In this document: in pieces, positions 1 to 8,416 of the stretch | Layout: each line of letters opens with the position of its first letter | Position numbering within the stretch: the first letter of the stretch is position 1 | NCBI RefSeq assembly: GCF_030159855.1 | Contig: NZ_BSNG01000003.1 | Span: 107,419-171,418 of the forward strand | Reading direction: 5' to 3' | Origin: Devosia yakushimensis | Lineage (GTDB): Bacteria > Pseudomonadota > Alphaproteobacteria > Rhizobiales > Devosiaceae | Length of the DNA: 64,000 bases | Made by a program: the position numbers and the translations under genes | The notes under the pieces: model-generated | Databases searched by the model: none | Told to the model about the DNA's origin: nothing | What the model saw: the letters and a program-made list of their open reading frames with translations, nothing else

Positions 1-779
1 GCGCCATCATGGCGGTCTGCGGCGCCGTCGCCGCCACCATGGTGGTAGCAGGCTATCCTACGCCGGTCGCCGTGCTCGCGGCCCTCGCCGTCGGCATAGC
101 CTGCGGCCTCTGGAACGGCTTTCTCGTCGCCGTGCTCGATATCCAGCCCATTGTCGCCACCCTCGTATTGATGGTGGCCGGGCGCGGCATTGCCCAGCTC
201 ATCACCGAAGGCTCCATCGTCACGTTCAACGATCCCGCGCTGATCTTTATCGGCACCGGCTCTTTCCTCGGCTTCCCCATGGCGGCCGTGATCGCGCTGA
301 CGCTACTGGTGCTGGTGACATTGCTGGTGCGGAAAACGGCCATCGGCCTCTTCATCCAGGCCATCGGCGTCAACCGCGCCGCGGCATCCCTCGCCGGCAT
401 TCGCAGCCGCATGCTGCTGATGCTGGTCTATGCGCTCTCCGGCTTCTGCGCCGCCATTGCCGGCATTGTCGTCGCTGCCGACATTCGCGGCGCCGACGCC
501 AATAATTCCGGCCTCTGGCTCGAACTCGACGCCATCCTCGCCGTCGTCATCGGCGGCACTTCGCTCCTGGGCGGCCGCTTCTCGGTGCCCATGGCCGTGG
601 TCGGCGCCATCATTATCCAGGCCATGAATACCGGCATCCTCATGTCGGGCTTCCCGCCCGAATTCAACCTCATCGTCAAGGCCGGCATGATCATCCTGAT
701 CCTGCTGATCCAGTCGCCCTTTGCCGCGCGCCTCTTCACCCGGCAGCGCCTCGTTCCCACCAAGGCCGGCCCCAAATGA
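1..779 (+). CDS. ytfT: Galactofuranose-type ABC importer permease YtfT, 5' end cut by window
   Basis: Inner-membrane permease of a CUT2 sugar importer. The reading frame is open from base 3 and the true start lies outside the window. The C-terminal half carries the run ADIRGADANN followed by LWLELDAILAVVIGGTSLLG, which closely matches my recollection of E. coli YtfT. At least six hydrophobic segments are visible. Its stop overlaps the start of the next permease by 4 bp (ATGA), so the two are probably translationally coupled and form a heterodimer. The ATPase (YtfR) and binding protein (YtfQ) would be expected upstream. The galactofuranose substrate is inferred from the family. Confidence 0.9.
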   Translation, partial: AIMAVCGAVAATMVVAGYPTPVAVLAALAVGIACGLWNGFLVAVLDIQPIVATLVLMVAGRGIAQLITEGSIVTFNDPALIFIGTGSFLGFPMAAVIALTLLVLVTLLVRKTAIGLFIQAIGVNRAAASLAGIRSRMLLMLVYALSGFCAAIAGIVVAADIRGADANNSGLWLELDAILAVVIGGTSLLGGRFSVPMAVVGAIIIQAMNTGILMSGFPPEFNLIVKAGMIILILLIQSPFAARLFTRQRLVPTKAGPK

Positions 780-1753
780 AACGCAGCCTGCGCCCCCTGG
801 CCGCCACCGCCATCATCTTCATCATCGCCTATGCCGCCGCCGTGCTGCAATTTCCCGGCCTGCTCTCGACCCGCGTGCTGGGCAATTTCCTCACCGACAA
901 TGCCTTTCTGGGCATTGCCGCGGTCGGCATGACCTTCGTCATCATCTCGGGCGGCATCGACCTTTCGGTCGGCGCGGTCATCGGCTTTACCGGCGTATTG
1001 GTCGCCGTGCTGATTTCCTGGCTGGGGCTCCACCCGCTCTTGGCCTTCATCATTGCCCTGGGCATCGCCGCGCTTTTCGGCGCCGCCATGGGCCTCACCA
1101 TCCACTATCTCCAGGTGCCCAGCTTTATCGTCACCCTGGCCGGCATGTTCCTGGCCCGGGGCGGCGCCTCGGTGATCACCCAGGATTCAGTGCCCATCAA
1201 CCACGAATTCTACAGCTTCCTGACCGGCCTCATCATCCGCCTGCCCGGTGGCGGCAGGCTGAGCTTTATCGGCCTGTTGATGATCGCCATCTTCCTCATC
1301 GGTGCCCTCTTGGCCCACCGCACCCGCTTCGGCTCCTACGTCTATGCCCTGGGCGGCAACGCCACCTCGGCTTCGCTCATGGGCGTGCCGGTGGCGCGCA
1401 CCACTGTCCAGATCTATATGCTCTCGAGCGTGCTGGCAGCCTTGGCAGGAATCGTCTTTTCGCTCTACACCTCTGCCGGCTATCCGCTGGCGGCAGTGGG
1501 GGTCGAGCTCGACGCCATCTCGGCAGTGGTGATCGGGGGAACCTTGCTCACCGGCGGCTATGGCTTTGTACTGGGCACCTTTGTCGGCGTTATGCTGCTG
1601 GGCCTGGTTCAGACCTACATCATCTTCGATGGCACGCTGTCGAGTTGGTGGACCAAGATCGTTATCGGCGTGCTGCTGTTCTTGTTCATCGTCCTGCAGC
1701 GGATCATATTTGCGGCCTCCGCCCCCGGAGAGAAATCGCCCGAGAAAGTGTAG
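776..1753 (+). CDS. yjfF: Galactofuranose-type ABC importer permease YjfF
   Basis: Second CUT2 permease, 325 residues, usual length. Diagnostic stretches are DNAFLGIAAVGMTFV, SGGIDLSVGAVIGFTGV, GGNATSASLMG and FDGTLSSWWTKIVIG, all close to E. coli YjfF. It has about eight hydrophobic helices and no signal peptide. It overlaps ytfT by 4 bp and is followed after 1 bp by a FadR-type regulator, so the three genes are probably one transcript. Family knowledge suggests furanose-form galactose uptake; the exact sugar cannot be read from the sequence. Confidence 0.9.
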   Translation: MKRSLRPLAATAIIFIIAYAAAVLQFPGLLSTRVLGNFLTDNAFLGIAAVGMTFVIISGGIDLSVGAVIGFTGVLVAVLISWLGLHPLLAFIIALGIAALFGAAMGLTIHYLQVPSFIVTLAGMFLARGGASVITQDSVPINHEFYSFLTGLIIRLPGGGRLSFIGLLMIAIFLIGALLAHRTRFGSYVYALGGNATSASLMGVPVARTTVQIYMLSSVLAALAGIVFSLYTSAGYPLAAVGVELDAISAVVIGGTLLTGGYGFVLGTFVGVMLLGLVQTYIIFDGTLSSWWTKIVIGVLLFLFIVLQRIIFAASAPGEKSPEKV

Positions 1754-1754
1754 C

Positions 1755-2495
1755 ATGATCGAGCCAGGCAGCCTTATTCGCTCGCTTTCCGGGCGATCCG
1801 CTGCACGGAATTACCACACCTTCGTCATCAACGAGATCGGCCATGGCATCGTCACGGGCAAGTTTCCCGTCGGCTCGATTCTGGCCAGCGATGCGGTGAT
1901 GATGGAAACCTATGGCGTCTCCCGCACGGTCTTGCGCGAGGCGCTAAAGACCCTTGAAGCCAAGGGCCTGGTCGAGGCGCGGCCCAAGGTGGGCACCAAG
2001 GTCTCCCCCGCCAGCCGCTGGAGCTTTTTCGATCCCCAGGTGCTGTTCTGGCATTTCGAAGCCAAGCCCGACCGGCGCTTCTACGAAAGCCTCTTCGACA
2101 TCCGCGAAGCGCTGGAAACCCGCGCCGCCGACCTCGCCAGCCACCGCCGCACCGCCGAAGACATCCGCATCATGAAATACTGGGCCCACCAGATGGATAT
2201 CGCCGAAGACGGCATCGAACCCCACCTGCTGGCCGCCCTCGAAATCCACCGCGCCATCGCCGAAAGCTCCGGCAATGCCCTGCTCCGCTCGGTGACGGGC
2301 GTCGTCGAACTGACCATGGTTCTATCAGCCAAATTCGCCCCGCAGGATGATATCCGCCAGCGCCACGCCAATTACGTCGACCAGCACAACGCCTTGGTCG
2401 GCGCCATGGAACGCGGGGATAAAACAGAGGCCGTCGCGGTAATGTTGTCGATTATCGCGCGGGATAAGGCGCAGACGATGAGTGTGTTTGGGTAG
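1755..2495 (+). CDS. GntR-family regulator, FadR subfamily (FCD domain)
   Basis: DNA-binding one-component regulator of 246 residues. The N-terminal winged helix (about residues 18-80) contains the GntR signature ending in YGVSRTVLREALKTLEAKGLVEARPKVGTKV. The rest is an alpha-helical FCD ligand domain with the usual spaced Asp and His residues (for example EIHRAIAESSGN). The start at 1755 is chosen because it follows the yjfF stop by 1 bp and begins just ahead of the winged helix; the frame is also open upstream, inside yjfF. It probably controls the sugar operon it ends. The ligand is unknown; FCD regulators often sense sugar acids. Confidence 0.85.
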   Translation: MIEPGSLIRSLSGRSAARNYHTFVINEIGHGIVTGKFPVGSILASDAVMMETYGVSRTVLREALKTLEAKGLVEARPKVGTKVSPASRWSFFDPQVLFWHFEAKPDRRFYESLFDIREALETRAADLASHRRTAEDIRIMKYWAHQMDIAEDGIEPHLLAALEIHRAIAESSGNALLRSVTGVVELTMVLSAKFAPQDDIRQRHANYVDQHNALVGAMERGDKTEAVAVMLSIIARDKAQTMSVFG

Positions 2496-2577
2496 GAGCG
2501 CTTCTGCGAAATCCGGGCTCCCATCGCCCCTCCCCGACCCATCCGCCCTCATGCTATCCACGCTCAATCCATCCCAC

Positions 2578-2689
2578 CCACCGGGTCATTCCGGCGCAGG
2601 CCGGAATCCATGTCCGTGGCTCACCACGCCACCCAGCGTCGGGATGGCCTTCAGCATGGATTCCGGGCTACGCCGGAATGACCCGGTGG
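2578..2689. repeat. Extragenic palindromic repeat, family A copy 1
   Basis: Imperfect inverted repeat with 35-bp arms at 2578-2612 and 2655-2689, two mismatches between arms and a 42-bp loop. Each arm contains its own small hairpin (core TTCCGG...CCGGAA). It fills the gap between the convergent FadR-type regulator and the CUT1 ATPase gene and could act as a bidirectional terminator or REP/BIME-like element. Related copies lie at 10221, 18520, 20739 and 29533. Confidence 0.85.
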
Positions 2690-2693
2690 ATGG

Positions 2694-3761
2694 TCAATTC
2701 TCGCTGACCCGCTCCCCACCGGCCGCATCGAACACATAAACATGGTGCGGCGCCGCGCGCACGGTCAGCGCGCCATCGAATGCCGCATCCTCCTCCCCGC
2801 TCACCACCACAGTCACCGGCTTGCCGCTCACATCGAGCGTCACAAAGGTCTGCCCACCGGTTGGCTCGACAAAGCTCACCTGGCCGGTAATCGCCGTACC
2901 CTCCCCGGCCAGCAGCAGATGCTCGGGCCGCACGCCCACCACCACCGCCTGCCCCTCGGCCAGGCTCTGCGCCGGCTTGAACACGAAATGGGTGCCATCC
3001 GCCGTGCGCGCCACCCCGCCCTGCATGACCGCCTCGACGAAATTCATCGCCGGCGAGCCGATAAATCCGGCAACGAAAATATTGGCCGGCCGCCGATAGA
3101 GCTCCATCGGCGAACCCGATTGCTGGATAACGCCTCTATTGAGCACCACCACCCGATCGGCCAGCGTCATCGCCTCGACCTGATCGTGCGTCACATAGAT
3201 CGAGGTCACCCCCACCTTCTTGTGCAGCGCCTTGATCTCCCCCCGCATCTGCACCCGCAGCTTGGCATCAAGATTGCTGAGCGGCTCGTCGAACAAAAAC
3301 ACGGAGGGATCGCGCACCACCGCCCGCCCCATGGCCACGCGCTGGCGCTGCCCGCCCGACAACTGGCTGGGCTTACGCTCCAGCAAAGGCTCCAGCTCCA
3401 GCATGCGCGCCGCCTGCATCACTCGGCGCTCGATTTCTGCCTTGGGCTTGCCCGAGAGTTCGAGGTTAAAGCTCAGATTGCGATAGACGCTCATATGCGG
3501 ATAGAGCGCATAGCTCTGGAACACCATGGCGATATTGCGCTCGCGCGGCGTCAGCTCGTTGACGATCCTCTCCCCGATCAGGATATCGCCCCCGGTAATC
3601 TCCTCCAGCCCCGCCACCATGCGCAGAATGGTCGATTTCCCGCAGCCCGAAGGGCCGACCAGGGCGACGAATTCACCATCCTCGACGCTGAGATTGATAT
3701 CCTCGATCACCGAAACCGAGCCATAGCTCTTATTGAGGTTCCTTAGTTCCAGTCCCGCCAT
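2694..3761 (-). CDS. CUT1 sugar importer ATPase (UgpC/MsmK type)
   Basis: Cytoplasmic ATPase of 355 residues. Walker A GPSGCGKST (near residue 37), Q-loop VFQSYALYPHM, signature LSGGQRQR, Walker B VFLFDEPLSNLD and the switch His in YVTHDQ are all present. The C-terminal third is a regulatory TOBE/OB domain with GVRPEHLLL. It is the last gene of a minus-strand operon (binding protein, two permeases, ATPase), 36 bp after the permease stop. Complete and ordinary for the family. The sugar is inferred only from the locus. Confidence 0.93.
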   Translation of the reverse strand: MAGLELRNLNKSYGSVSVIEDINLSVEDGEFVALVGPSGCGKSTILRMVAGLEEITGGDILIGERIVNELTPRERNIAMVFQSYALYPHMSVYRNLSFNLELSGKPKAEIERRVMQAARMLELEPLLERKPSQLSGGQRQRVAMGRAVVRDPSVFLFDEPLSNLDAKLRVQMRGEIKALHKKVGVTSIYVTHDQVEAMTLADRVVVLNRGVIQQSGSPMELYRRPANIFVAGFIGSPAMNFVEAVMQGGVARTADGTHFVFKPAQSLAEGQAVVVGVRPEHLLLAGEGTAITGQVSFVEPTGGQTFVTLDVSGKPVTVVVSGEEDAAFDGALTVRAAPHHVYVFDAAGGERVSEN

Positions 3762-3797
3762 AAATGCCTCCTCTTGCCGCGCCGCTGCCGTCGCGGA

Positions 3798-4670
3798 CTA
3801 TTTGACTGCGCCGGCGGTGAGGCCGGCAATGATGTGTTTCTGTGCCGCGAAGAACACGATCACGGTGGGCAGAATGGTGAGCGTGATGAAGGCCAGGATC
3901 AGCTGCCAATCGGTGCTGAATTCCCCGCGATAGACCATGATGCCCAGCGGCCAAGGATATTTGCTCTCCGAATTGAGCATGATCAGCGGCAGGATATAGC
4001 TGTTCCAGCTGCCCACGAAGGAGATGATGCCCACCGTCGCAATGATCGGCCGGCTGAGCGGCAGCGAGATATGCCAGAAGAACCTGAGATACCCCGCCCC
4101 ATCGACAAAGGCCGCGTCGAACAGCTCAGAGGGCAGGTTCTTGAAGTAATTGCGGAACAGCAGAATGCTCATGCCCAGCCCGAACGCCACCTGCGGCAGC
4201 ACCACGCCCCAATAGGTATCGAGCAGCCCCAGATCGCGGATGCGGATGAACAGCGGCAAGATGGCCGTCGCCGCCGGAAACATCAGCCCGATCAGGAAAT
4301 AATTGAGCAAAAAGTCCGAGCCGAAGAATTTGACATGGGCGAAGGTAAAGGCGGCCATGGAGGCAAAGAGCAGCGTCAGGAACACGGTCAAAGCCGCGAT
4401 CAGCAGCGAATTGCCCATCTGCATCCAATAGCGCTGGCTGGTGATGATATCCCCGTAATTGCTCCACTGCCATTCGGCGGGCAGGCCGAACGGATTGCCG
4501 CGCAGATCGCCCAGCGTCTTGAAGCCCCCAAGGGCCGTGGTAACCAGCGGAATAACCACGATGGCCGCCACGATCAGCATGGACGCATAGAGATAGGTCT
4601 GGGTGCCAATGCTCAGCCGCCTGCCGCTGCTGGCGGCGGTCGCCGCATCGATGGGTGCTGCTTCAGTCAT
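3798..4670 (-). CDS. CUT1 sugar importer permease (MalG/UgpE type)
   Basis: Inner-membrane permease, 290 residues, with six predicted helices; the first follows a short cytoplasmic tail ending RRLSIGTQTYLY. The EAA loop that contacts the ATPase reads ELFDAAFVDGAGYLRFFWHISLPLSRP (about residues 180-206), the usual CUT1 pattern. The C-terminus HIIAGLTAGAVK is typical of MalG-like proteins. Its start overlaps the stop of the upstream permease by 8 bp, so translation is probably coupled. It pairs with the product of 4663-5604. Confidence 0.92.
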   Translation of the reverse strand: MTEAAPIDAATAASSGRRLSIGTQTYLYASMLIVAAIVVIPLVTTALGGFKTLGDLRGNPFGLPAEWQWSNYGDIITSQRYWMQMGNSLLIAALTVFLTLLFASMAAFTFAHVKFFGSDFLLNYFLIGLMFPAATAILPLFIRIRDLGLLDTYWGVVLPQVAFGLGMSILLFRNYFKNLPSELFDAAFVDGAGYLRFFWHISLPLSRPIIATVGIISFVGSWNSYILPLIMLNSESKYPWPLGIMVYRGEFSTDWQLILAFITLTILPTVIVFFAAQKHIIAGLTAGAVK

Positions 4671-5604
4671 TTCGCATGAATATCCGCTTGTAGCTGAACG
4701 CCAGGGTGACGCAGATGATGAACAGCACGACGCCGACCGCCGAGCCGAACCCCACCTGCATGCGCATGACGCCGAAGGAATAAAGGAAGGTCACCAGCGT
4801 CTGAGTCGCATTCGATGGTCCGCCGCCGGTCAGCGGCATGATCATGTCGAACAATTGCAGTGAGCCCACCACGGCAAAGAATACCGACAGCCGCACCGTC
4901 GAGCCCAGCAACGGCAGGGTGACCCGGTAGAATTTCTGCCAGCCGGTGGCGCCATCGATATCGGCCGCCTCCAGCACGCTTTTGTCGATGGCCTGCAGGC
5001 CGGCAATGAACAGCATCATATGGAAGCCGAAATATTTCCACACGATCACCCCAAGCACGGCGTAAAACGCCACCTGTTTGTCAGCCAGCCAGAAGGGCGG
5101 CGCGGCGCCGAAAAAGTGCCAGATACCGGCGACGAGCCCGAACTCCCCGTCATAGACGAAGCGCCAGATCATGCCCGCGGCCACATCGGCCAGCACATAG
5201 GGTAAAAAGAACAGCAGCCGGAACGCCAACGCCCCCTTTATGCTGCGCGACACCATGGTTGCCAGCCACAGCGCCAGCGGCACCTGCACGCAGATCGAAA
5301 TGAAGATGATCAGCCCATTATTGACCAGGGCATTGCGGAAAGCGCCATTGCGGAAAATCAGCTCGTAATTCTTGAAGCCGATCCACTGGCTGGGCAGGCC
5401 ATAGCCATTCCAATTGTAGAACGAATACCAGGCCGCCTCGCCCATGGGCAAAATCACGAACACCGTGAACAGCAGCAAGGCGGGGGGCAGGAACAGCACC
5501 AGCACCGGCCATTTGCCGCGCATCTGGCCGCGCCGCCGCCGCGCCACGCTGGGCACGCCGGACGCCAGCGGCCCGCTTGCAGATAGGGAAGTGGCTTGGC
5601 TCAT
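4663..5604 (-). CDS. CUT1 sugar importer permease (MalF/UgpA type)
   Basis: Inner-membrane permease of 313 residues. A basic cytoplasmic N-terminus (ARRRRGQMRGKW) precedes six hydrophobic helices, and the EAA loop reads SVLEAADIDGATGWQKFYRVTLPLL. It forms the transmembrane heterodimer with the next gene. The gap to the upstream binding-protein gene (5605-5668) holds a strong hairpin at 5634-5661. Length and motifs are ordinary for MalF-type sugar permeases. Confidence 0.92.
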   Translation of the reverse strand: MSQATSLSASGPLASGVPSVARRRRGQMRGKWPVLVLFLPPALLLFTVFVILPMGEAAWYSFYNWNGYGLPSQWIGFKNYELIFRNGAFRNALVNNGLIIFISICVQVPLALWLATMVSRSIKGALAFRLLFFLPYVLADVAAGMIWRFVYDGEFGLVAGIWHFFGAAPPFWLADKQVAFYAVLGVIVWKYFGFHMMLFIAGLQAIDKSVLEAADIDGATGWQKFYRVTLPLLGSTVRLSVFFAVVGSLQLFDMIMPLTGGGPSNATQTLVTFLYSFGVMRMQVGFGSAVGVVLFIICVTLAFSYKRIFMRND

Positions 5605-5633
5605 CCGGGTCTAGGCTCCTTGTCCGGCAAAAG

Positions 5634-5661
5634 CCGCCGCCCGGCCAAGGCCAGGCGGCGG
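5634..5661 (-). promoter_or_regulatory. Hairpin between binding-protein and permease genes
   Basis: Inverted repeat with 13-bp arms at 5634-5646 and 5649-5661, 12 of 13 positions pairing around an AA loop. It begins 7 bp past the stop of the solute-binding-protein gene and has no run of T, so full termination is unlikely. By analogy with the E. coli malE-malF gap it could stabilise the upstream mRNA and limit permease expression. Similar structures occur in two other CUT1 operons here. Confidence 0.7.
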
Positions 5662-5668
5662 GGATGCA

Positions 5669-6964
5669 TCACATCTCGAGCGAGAAGGCGTCTTCGATCT
5701 GCTGCAGCGCGTCTTCCGGCGAGATTTCGCCAGAAACCAGCTCCACCGACATGTCGTTGACCACGCGGCCGACATTGGGGCCCAGATCCTGATCGAGGAA
5801 ATTCTGGTGCCAGGTGGCCTGGGCCATCTCGGTCACGATCTGCTGCATATAGGGGTCTTCCACCGCGCTCTCGGCGCCCAAAGTGGTCGACAAAATCCCG
5901 TTTTGCTTGACCTGCAGCAGAGCATTGTCCTGGTCGAGCAGATATTTGAGGAAGTCCTCGGTTTCGGGCGGCGCATTGGCCGTCACCACCCAGCCATTGA
6001 GCCCGCCGAATTCATCGGTGGCAACACCAGGCGCTCCATCGATCAGCGGGAACAGGAACCGCCCGATCTGGTCGGTGGTCAGCCCCTTGCCATCGGTGGC
6101 GGCATTGGTCTGGTTCTGCACCGTTGCCGTATTCTGGAAGCCCAGGATCATGGCTGCACGGCCATCGGCAAACACGGCCTGCGCATCGGGCCAGGTCGCC
6201 CCGAGATAGCCTTCCTGGAAGGGCGAGAGCGCCCCCAGATCGATCAGCTTCTGGCTGGCGCGGACAAAGCCCTCGCCGGTAAAGCCATCGCCATTCTTGG
6301 CGGCCTCGAAGCCGTCCTTGCCCAGTTCGCGCATGGCCAGATAGGACCAATAGAAGTGGATCGGCCACTTCTCGCCGCCGCCACCGGCAATCGGCACGAT
6401 CCCCGCCGCCTTGATGGTCTCGACGGCACCCAGGAAATCATCCCAGGTCTTGATCGTGGTGGCGTCGACGCCCGCCTGCTCGAACAGCGCCTTGTTGTAG
6501 AAGAACGAGACCTGGCCCCATTGATAGGGCGCGGCCCACACCTTGCCGTCAATGCTCAGCCCGTCGACAGCCGCCTGCGAGAAGGTCGCCCGCCAGGCGC
6601 CGCCATCGGCATCCATGGCCGCGGTCACATCGCGCAAGGCGCCGGTCTCGGTCTGCGCCTTCAGCACGCCCCCGCCCCAGGTATAGAACATGGAGGGCGC
6701 GTCATTGGATTGCAGCAGCGTCGGCAGCTTGGCCTTGAAGGCCTCGTTTTCGAGGAATTGGAATTCGATTTTGACGTCGGGATGCTCGGCCTCATAGGCC
6801 GCGGCAATGTCCTGCCAGGTCTTGAGCCGGTCCGCATTGGCTTCCAGATGCAGCCATTTGATGGTGCTTTGCGCATAGGCGGCCGTGACGCCCGAGAACA
6901 GCGTCACTGCGCTGACGGCAAGCAGAAGCGTATCCCGCCAAGGGCGGGCAAAGCCGTGATTCAT
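5669..6964 (-). CDS. Extracellular sugar-binding protein of CUT1 importer
   Basis: Periplasmic solute-binding protein, 431 residues. The signal peptide (about 1-31) ends SGVTAAYAQ, so cleavage after AYA is likely. The mature N-terminus TIKWLHLEAN then KTWQDIAAAYEAEHPDVKIEF is typical of family-1 sugar-binding proteins. It is the first gene of a four-gene operon with two permeases and an ATPase, and is divergent from the ROK regulator at 7175. An A/T-armed inverted repeat at 6988-7013 lies just upstream. Linkage to ThuA- and MocA-type genes suggests a disaccharide or modified sugar, which is inference. Confidence 0.92.
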   Translation of the reverse strand: MNHGFARPWRDTLLLAVSAVTLFSGVTAAYAQSTIKWLHLEANADRLKTWQDIAAAYEAEHPDVKIEFQFLENEAFKAKLPTLLQSNDAPSMFYTWGGGVLKAQTETGALRDVTAAMDADGGAWRATFSQAAVDGLSIDGKVWAAPYQWGQVSFFYNKALFEQAGVDATTIKTWDDFLGAVETIKAAGIVPIAGGGGEKWPIHFYWSYLAMRELGKDGFEAAKNGDGFTGEGFVRASQKLIDLGALSPFQEGYLGATWPDAQAVFADGRAAMILGFQNTATVQNQTNAATDGKGLTTDQIGRFLFPLIDGAPGVATDEFGGLNGWVVTANAPPETEDFLKYLLDQDNALLQVKQNGILSTTLGAESAVEDPYMQQIVTEMAQATWHQNFLDQDLGPNVGRVVNDMSVELVSGEISPEDALQQIEDAFSLEM

Positions 6965-6987
6965 GGTGATCCTCCCAGATCGGGACT

Positions 6988-7013
6988 TATTTATCCCTGA
7001 TGCGTATTAAATA
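6988..7013. promoter_or_regulatory. Candidate ROK-regulator operator upstream of the CUT1 operon
   Basis: Inverted repeat TATTTA (6988-6993) and TAAATA (7008-7013) with a 14-bp spacer, 24 bp upstream of the binding-protein start in the divergent gap with the ROK gene. NagC/Mlc-type ROK repressors bind long palindromes with A/T-rich arms. Assignment rests on position and symmetry only. Confidence 0.35.
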
Positions 7014-7174
7014 GCGCCCGGCATTTCCGATCTGTCAAGAGGGTGTGCAAAACGCGCGCCAAAACCGCCAAATTTCAGCGCTTTACGCTTGCTTTGGCCT
7101 CCAAGCCATGCCTAGAAAGACGAAACTTAATTCGCGTCACGTAGAAAAAGACGCGCGAGGAGCCTGCCCGTCCC

Positions 7175-8416
7175 GTGAAGACCGCTGACCCCGAATTGAT
7201 GCGGGCGATCAATCGCTTCCACGTGCTCGATACCATCCGCCGGTTCGGTGCGATTTCGCGCGTCGAGATCGGCGAACGCATCCAGCTTTCCGCCACCACC
7301 GTCTCGGCCATTACCGCCTCGCTCCTCGATGACGGGCTGATTTCCACCCGCCATGAAGGCGACCTGCGCAGCGGCGGCAGCCGGGGCCGCCCCCGCGTCA
7401 TGCTGACCCTTAACCCCGAGGCCGCCCGCGTCGTCGGCGCCAAGATCGCTACCAATCGACTGGTCTTTGCCGTCACCAATTTCCAGGGCGATGTGCTGGC
7501 CAATCTCACCCTGCCGGTGCGGGTCGATCGCCTGCCCGTCGAGGTCATCGCCGATCTCGTCGAAGATGGCGTGCGCCGCTGCGTGCTCGATGCCGGCATT
7601 GCGCTCGATCAGATCAAGACCGTGGCCCTGTCCCTGCCCGGCATTGTCGAACACGGCACCGGCCGCGTTCGTTCGAGCAGCATTTTCCGCGACACCAATG
7701 TGCCGCTCAAGGAAGCCATCGTGAAACGGCTGGGCATCGACACCATTGTCGAAAGCGACGCCAATGCCATTACCATGGCCGAGCACTGGTTCGGCCGCTG
7801 CCGCGACTGCGACGATTTCGTCTTGGTCGCCATCGAGGAAAGCCTGGGTCTTGGCGTCATGCATGGCGGCCAGCTCTTCCGCGGCGCCCGCGAACTGAGC
7901 CTCACCCTGGGCGACATGATCATGGGTTCCGACCCCGACCACGCCCTCAAACTCTCCGAAGTCGCCAGCGAACGCGCCATCCTCAATGGCGAACACAATG
8001 ATCCGCAAATTCGCGACGCCATCCGGCTGGGCCAGGGCATGGGCCGCGTGCGCGGGCTGATCGAGGCCGGCGACAATCGCCTGAAAGACGCCGCCGGCCG
8101 CGCCGGCGCGGCGCTCGGCATTGCCATCGCCAATCTCGTCGCCCTCTTTGCCCCGCCCCGGGTCATCCTGGTCGGCTCGACTTTGGCTTTGGGCGATCAT
8201 CTGCTTGATCCGCTGCGCGCCGGCTTTGCCCGCGCCACGCCGGAAAGCCTCGCCAATGTCGCCCAGATCGTCATCGACGAAGTGGGCGACGAGCTTTGGG
8301 CGCGCGGCGCTGCCGCCGTGGCCCTGGGCGAACTTTATGGCTCGCCCTGGGGCACGACAGGCCCGGCGCGGGGCAGTTTTAGTGATTTTTCAGATGCCGG
8401 AACGAGGAGTGAATGA
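7175..8416 (+). CDS. ROK-family transcriptional regulator (NagC/XylR-like), zinc motif degenerate
   Basis: 413-residue one-component regulator starting at GTG, with AGGAG 13 bp upstream. The N-terminal winged helix reads FGAISRVEIGERIQLSATTVSAITASLLDDGLI; the ROK sugar-kinase-like domain follows (ESDANAITMAEHW, SLGLGVMHGGQLFRGA). The usual zinc motif CxCGxxGC and the preceding GH element are not visible: the region after LFRGARE reads LSLTLGDMIMGSDPDHALK. It is divergent from the CUT1 operon and overlaps the start of the downstream oxidoreductase gene. It probably represses the importer until a sugar binds, but ligand-site chemistry may differ from NagC. Confidence 0.88.
   Translation: MKTADPELMRAINRFHVLDTIRRFGAISRVEIGERIQLSATTVSAITASLLDDGLISTRHEGDLRSGGSRGRPRVMLTLNPEAARVVGAKIATNRLVFAVTNFQGDVLANLTLPVRVDRLPVEVIADLVEDGVRRCVLDAGIALDQIKTVALSLPGIVEHGTGRVRSSSIFRDTNVPLKEAIVKRLGIDTIVESDANAITMAEHWFGRCRDCDDFVLVAIEESLGLGVMHGGQLFRGARELSLTLGDMIMGSDPDHALKLSEVASERAILNGEHNDPQIRDAIRLGQGMGRVRGLIEAGDNRLKDAAGRAGAALGIAIANLVALFAPPRVILVGSTLALGDHLLDPLRAGFARATPESLANVAQIVIDEVGDELWARGAAAVALGELYGSPWGTTGPARGSFSDFSDAGTRSE

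Noticed and set aside
2742..3746. 334-codon plus-strand open frame opposite the CUT1 ATPase gene
   Set aside because: His/Arg-rich shadow product; the opposite strand has all ABC ATPase motifs.
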